Of a DNA stretch of 64,000 nucleotides, positions 62,462 through 64,000 are shown piece after piece. Position numbers and translations under genes: made by a program. The notes below the pieces were generated by a model, which made no database searches, was not told the DNA's origin, and worked only from the letters and a program-made list of their open reading frames with translations. Position 1 is the stretch's first letter. Every line of letters begins with the position of its first letter. Source of the DNA: Duganella sp. CF517 (GTDB lineage: Bacteria; Pseudomonadota; Gammaproteobacteria; Burkholderiales; Burkholderiaceae_D); NCBI RefSeq assembly GCF_900110275.1, contig NZ_FODC01000003.1, positions 186,001-250,000 on the forward strand, in the 5' to 3' direction.

Positions 62462-63171
62462 GGATGCTCCGTGGGTGTGACATCGGCCAGCGCGCTGGTG
62501 TCGAACGTCAGTTGTGGAAAGGACGCGGCGTCGCGCGACAGGTGGAAATACGGCGCCATGGTGGCGAACATCCATTGCCATGCGCCGCAACGGACAAACA
62601 GCGCGTCGCCCAGGCGCACGGTGCCGATGCCGGCGTGCGCGCGCAGCGAGGCGGCGTTGAAGGCGGAGATGCGGCTGCAGGTCCAGCGGATGTCGCGCTC
62701 GCGCAGTTGCTGGCGCGCCGCGTCCCACAGGCGCGGAAAGACCCAGCCGAGCCGCTCCTCCGGATGGATCCAGACGTCGAAGTCCCAACTGGCGTGGCGC
62801 GAGGCCAGGCGGTAGCGCGCGCGCACCTCGTCCTCCTGGTAAGCGTTCGGCACCAGCCACAGGAAACCGGCCAGGCGGCCGTGGCGCCACGCGGCCAGGC
62901 TGTGCGCACCCTGCGCGAAGCGTTCGCGCACCACCGCCTGCGGGCGCGGATAGCCGTCCGGCGGCGCCGCGTCCCTGGCATGCGGGGCGATGTGGATGTC
63001 GGCGCCGCGGCCGGCGCAAAGCGGTTGGTCGCCGACGTATTGGGCGACGAAGCGGTAGCGGTGCAGCGCGCAGCCGCCGGCGCTGGCCTTGTCGAGCGCG
63101 CGTCCGAGCCAGTACAGCACGGCGTTGAGCCAGCCCAGTTGCGCGAGTGTGTGACGCAGGCCAGTGGTCAT
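62416..63171 (-). CDS. GNAT-type acyltransferase, XrtA-locus associated
   Basis: 251 residues. A GNAT-like fold is suggested by LAAWRHGRLAGFLWLVPNAYQEDEV, DFDVWIHPEERLGWVFPRLW and SAFNAASLRAHAGIGTVRLG. It ends inside the acyl carrier protein gene (46-base overlap), which suggests coupled synthesis and that it uses an acyl group carried by that protein. The acceptor is unknown. Confidence 0.7.
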   Translation of the reverse strand: MTTGLRHTLAQLGWLNAVLYWLGRALDKASAGGCALHRYRFVAQYVGDQPLCAGRGADIHIAPHARDAAPPDGYPRPQAVVRERFAQGAHSLAAWRHGRLAGFLWLVPNAYQEDEVRARYRLASRHASWDFDVWIHPEERLGWVFPRLWDAARQQLRERDIRWTCSRISAFNAASLRAHAGIGTVRLGDALFVRCGAWQWMFATMAPYFHLSRDAASFPQLTFDTSALADVTPTEHPCPPPKQSATSSEPR

Positions 63172-63374
63172 GGGAGCGATCGAACGAGGTGTGGTGGAGC
63201 CCGGGTCGGACCCGGGCCGGACACCCGATTAGACAATGGCGGTCGGCTAGCGTGTTTGCGCCAGCACAAGCGCAGCGCCGGCTTGACGGGCGTCAATAAG
63301 CTCGGGGCCGATTGTCTCGATCATAGAGGATGGTTTTCCGTCCTGCCTGGCTATACCGATCAGAAAGAACCGCG

Positions 63375-64000
63375 ATGACACCCTCGACCGACGATCTGCC
63401 GCGACACGCGGCGCTGAAACAGTTTCCGGTGCTGGACGATTGCCTGCAACTGGGCGGTGTGCTGCTGACGCGGCTGGCCGAGCGGGTCGGACGCACGCCG
63501 TTCTACGCCTACGAGCGCAATCACATCCAGTCGCGGGTCGAACTGTTGCGCCATGCGTTGCCGCCGGGCGTGCACTTGCATTACGCCATGAAAGCCAATC
63601 CGATGCCGGCCGTGGTGCACCTGCTGGCCGGCCTGGTCGACGGCTTCGATGTCGCCTCGGCCGGCGAGATGCGGACCGCGCTCGACACCGGCATGCCGCC
63701 GTCGCGCGTCAGCCTTGCCGGTCCCGGCAAAAGCAGCGCCGAGCTGCGCAGTGCGGTGGCCGCCGGCGTGCTGGTGCACCTGGAGTCCGACGAGGAAATG
63801 CAGCGCGTGGCGGCGGTCGGCGAACTGCTGGGCATCACGCCGCGCGTGGCGGTCCGCGTCAATCCCGACTTCGAACTCAAGCATGCCGGCATGAAGATGG
63901 CCGGCGGCGCGCGCCAGTTCGGCGTCGACGCGGTGCGGGTGCCGGCCATGCTGCGCCGCCTGGGACGGATGGGCCTGGAGTTTCACGGCTTCCACCTGTT
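63375..64000 (+). CDS. XrtA-associated pyridoxal-dependent decarboxylase, N-terminal part
   Basis: At least 208 residues; the gene runs off the window. The PLP-binding Lys73 is in HLHYAMKANPMPAV, with GFDVASAGEM, SLAGPGKSSAEL and VNPDFELKHAGMKMAGG following, the alanine-racemase-type fold of fold-type III decarboxylases (LysA/ornithine-like). The family member linked to exosortase A has this start. It diverges from the acyl carrier/GNAT genes across a 203-base gap (63172-63374) in which no other gene was seen; CCCGGGTCGGACCCGGG at about 63199-63215 there can form a short hairpin. Confidence 0.9.
   Translation, partial: MTPSTDDLPRHAALKQFPVLDDCLQLGGVLLTRLAERVGRTPFYAYERNHIQSRVELLRHALPPGVHLHYAMKANPMPAVVHLLAGLVDGFDVASAGEMRTALDTGMPPSRVSLAGPGKSSAELRSAVAAGVLVHLESDEEMQRVAAVGELLGITPRVAVRVNPDFELKHAGMKMAGGARQFGVDAVRVPAMLRRLGRMGLEFHGFHL

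Overview
The window is high-GC, gene-dense DNA that most resembles a betaproteobacterium of the Oxalobacteraceae (Massilia / Duganella / Janthinobacterium type). This is inferred from the exosortase-A (XrtA) extracellular-polysaccharide and PEP-CTERM genes, the CX14CX2C form of QueE, the many hybrid histidine kinases and diguanylate cyclases, and strong G/C in third codon positions. No rRNA, tRNA or CRISPR array was seen.

Layout. 1-0.6 kb: the 3' end of a SagB-type oxidoreductase convergent with a small NHLP-related peptide that looks like a RiPP precursor. 0.6-10 kb: a very large propeller-type hybrid kinase, a D-2-hydroxyacid dehydrogenase, a chemoreceptor and a MATE exporter. 10-16 kb: a porin plus PstS-like periplasmic protein operon, then a MASE1-CHASE hybrid kinase. 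16-20 kb: a four-gene unit with a DUF2141 protein, a Tat-type carotenoid oxygenase and a LytS/LytTR two-component pair. 20-29 kb: purT, a DUF481 protein, a LysR regulator with a divergent epimerase, a diguanylate cyclase, an Lrp regulator with a divergent ACT-like protein, a purine permease and an MBL-fold hydrolase.

28,966-31,527: a complete, previously mobile Tn3-family element. It has 38-bp terminal inverted repeats matching at 36 of 38 positions, a perfect 5-bp target duplication (TGTAA), and a tnpA reduced by a large internal deletion to its two ends. Its cargo is a ParD/ParE-type toxin-antitoxin pair followed by an XRE-type regulator translationally coupled to an unrecognised 239-residue protein. 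It sits at the stop codon of the MBL-fold gene, without damaging it.

31.5-48.7 kb: a PAS-GGDEF protein, a HAD phosphatase, a NUC1 nuclease, a secreted serralysin-like protease, a second PAS-GGDEF protein, an orphan NarX-type kinase, queE-queD-tadA (queuosine precursor and tRNA editing), an alpha/beta hydrolase, an LD-carboxypeptidase and a large TonB-dependent receptor. 48.8-56.4 kb: the ABC-F protein YbiT and the de novo NAD genes nadA-nadC, with nadB 2.3 kb away on the other strand; a PEP-CTERM protein and a solute-binding protein lie between. 56.6-64 kb: part of the XrtA exopolysaccharide locus: the EpsB-type sugar transferase, PrsK/PrsR, a TPR protein, an acyl carrier protein, a GNAT acyltransferase and the start of the XrtA-associated PLP decarboxylase. 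PrsK/PrsR probably control PEP-CTERM genes of the kind found at 52.6 kb.

Starts were chosen from ribosome-binding sites and family alignment from memory. No database search was possible.
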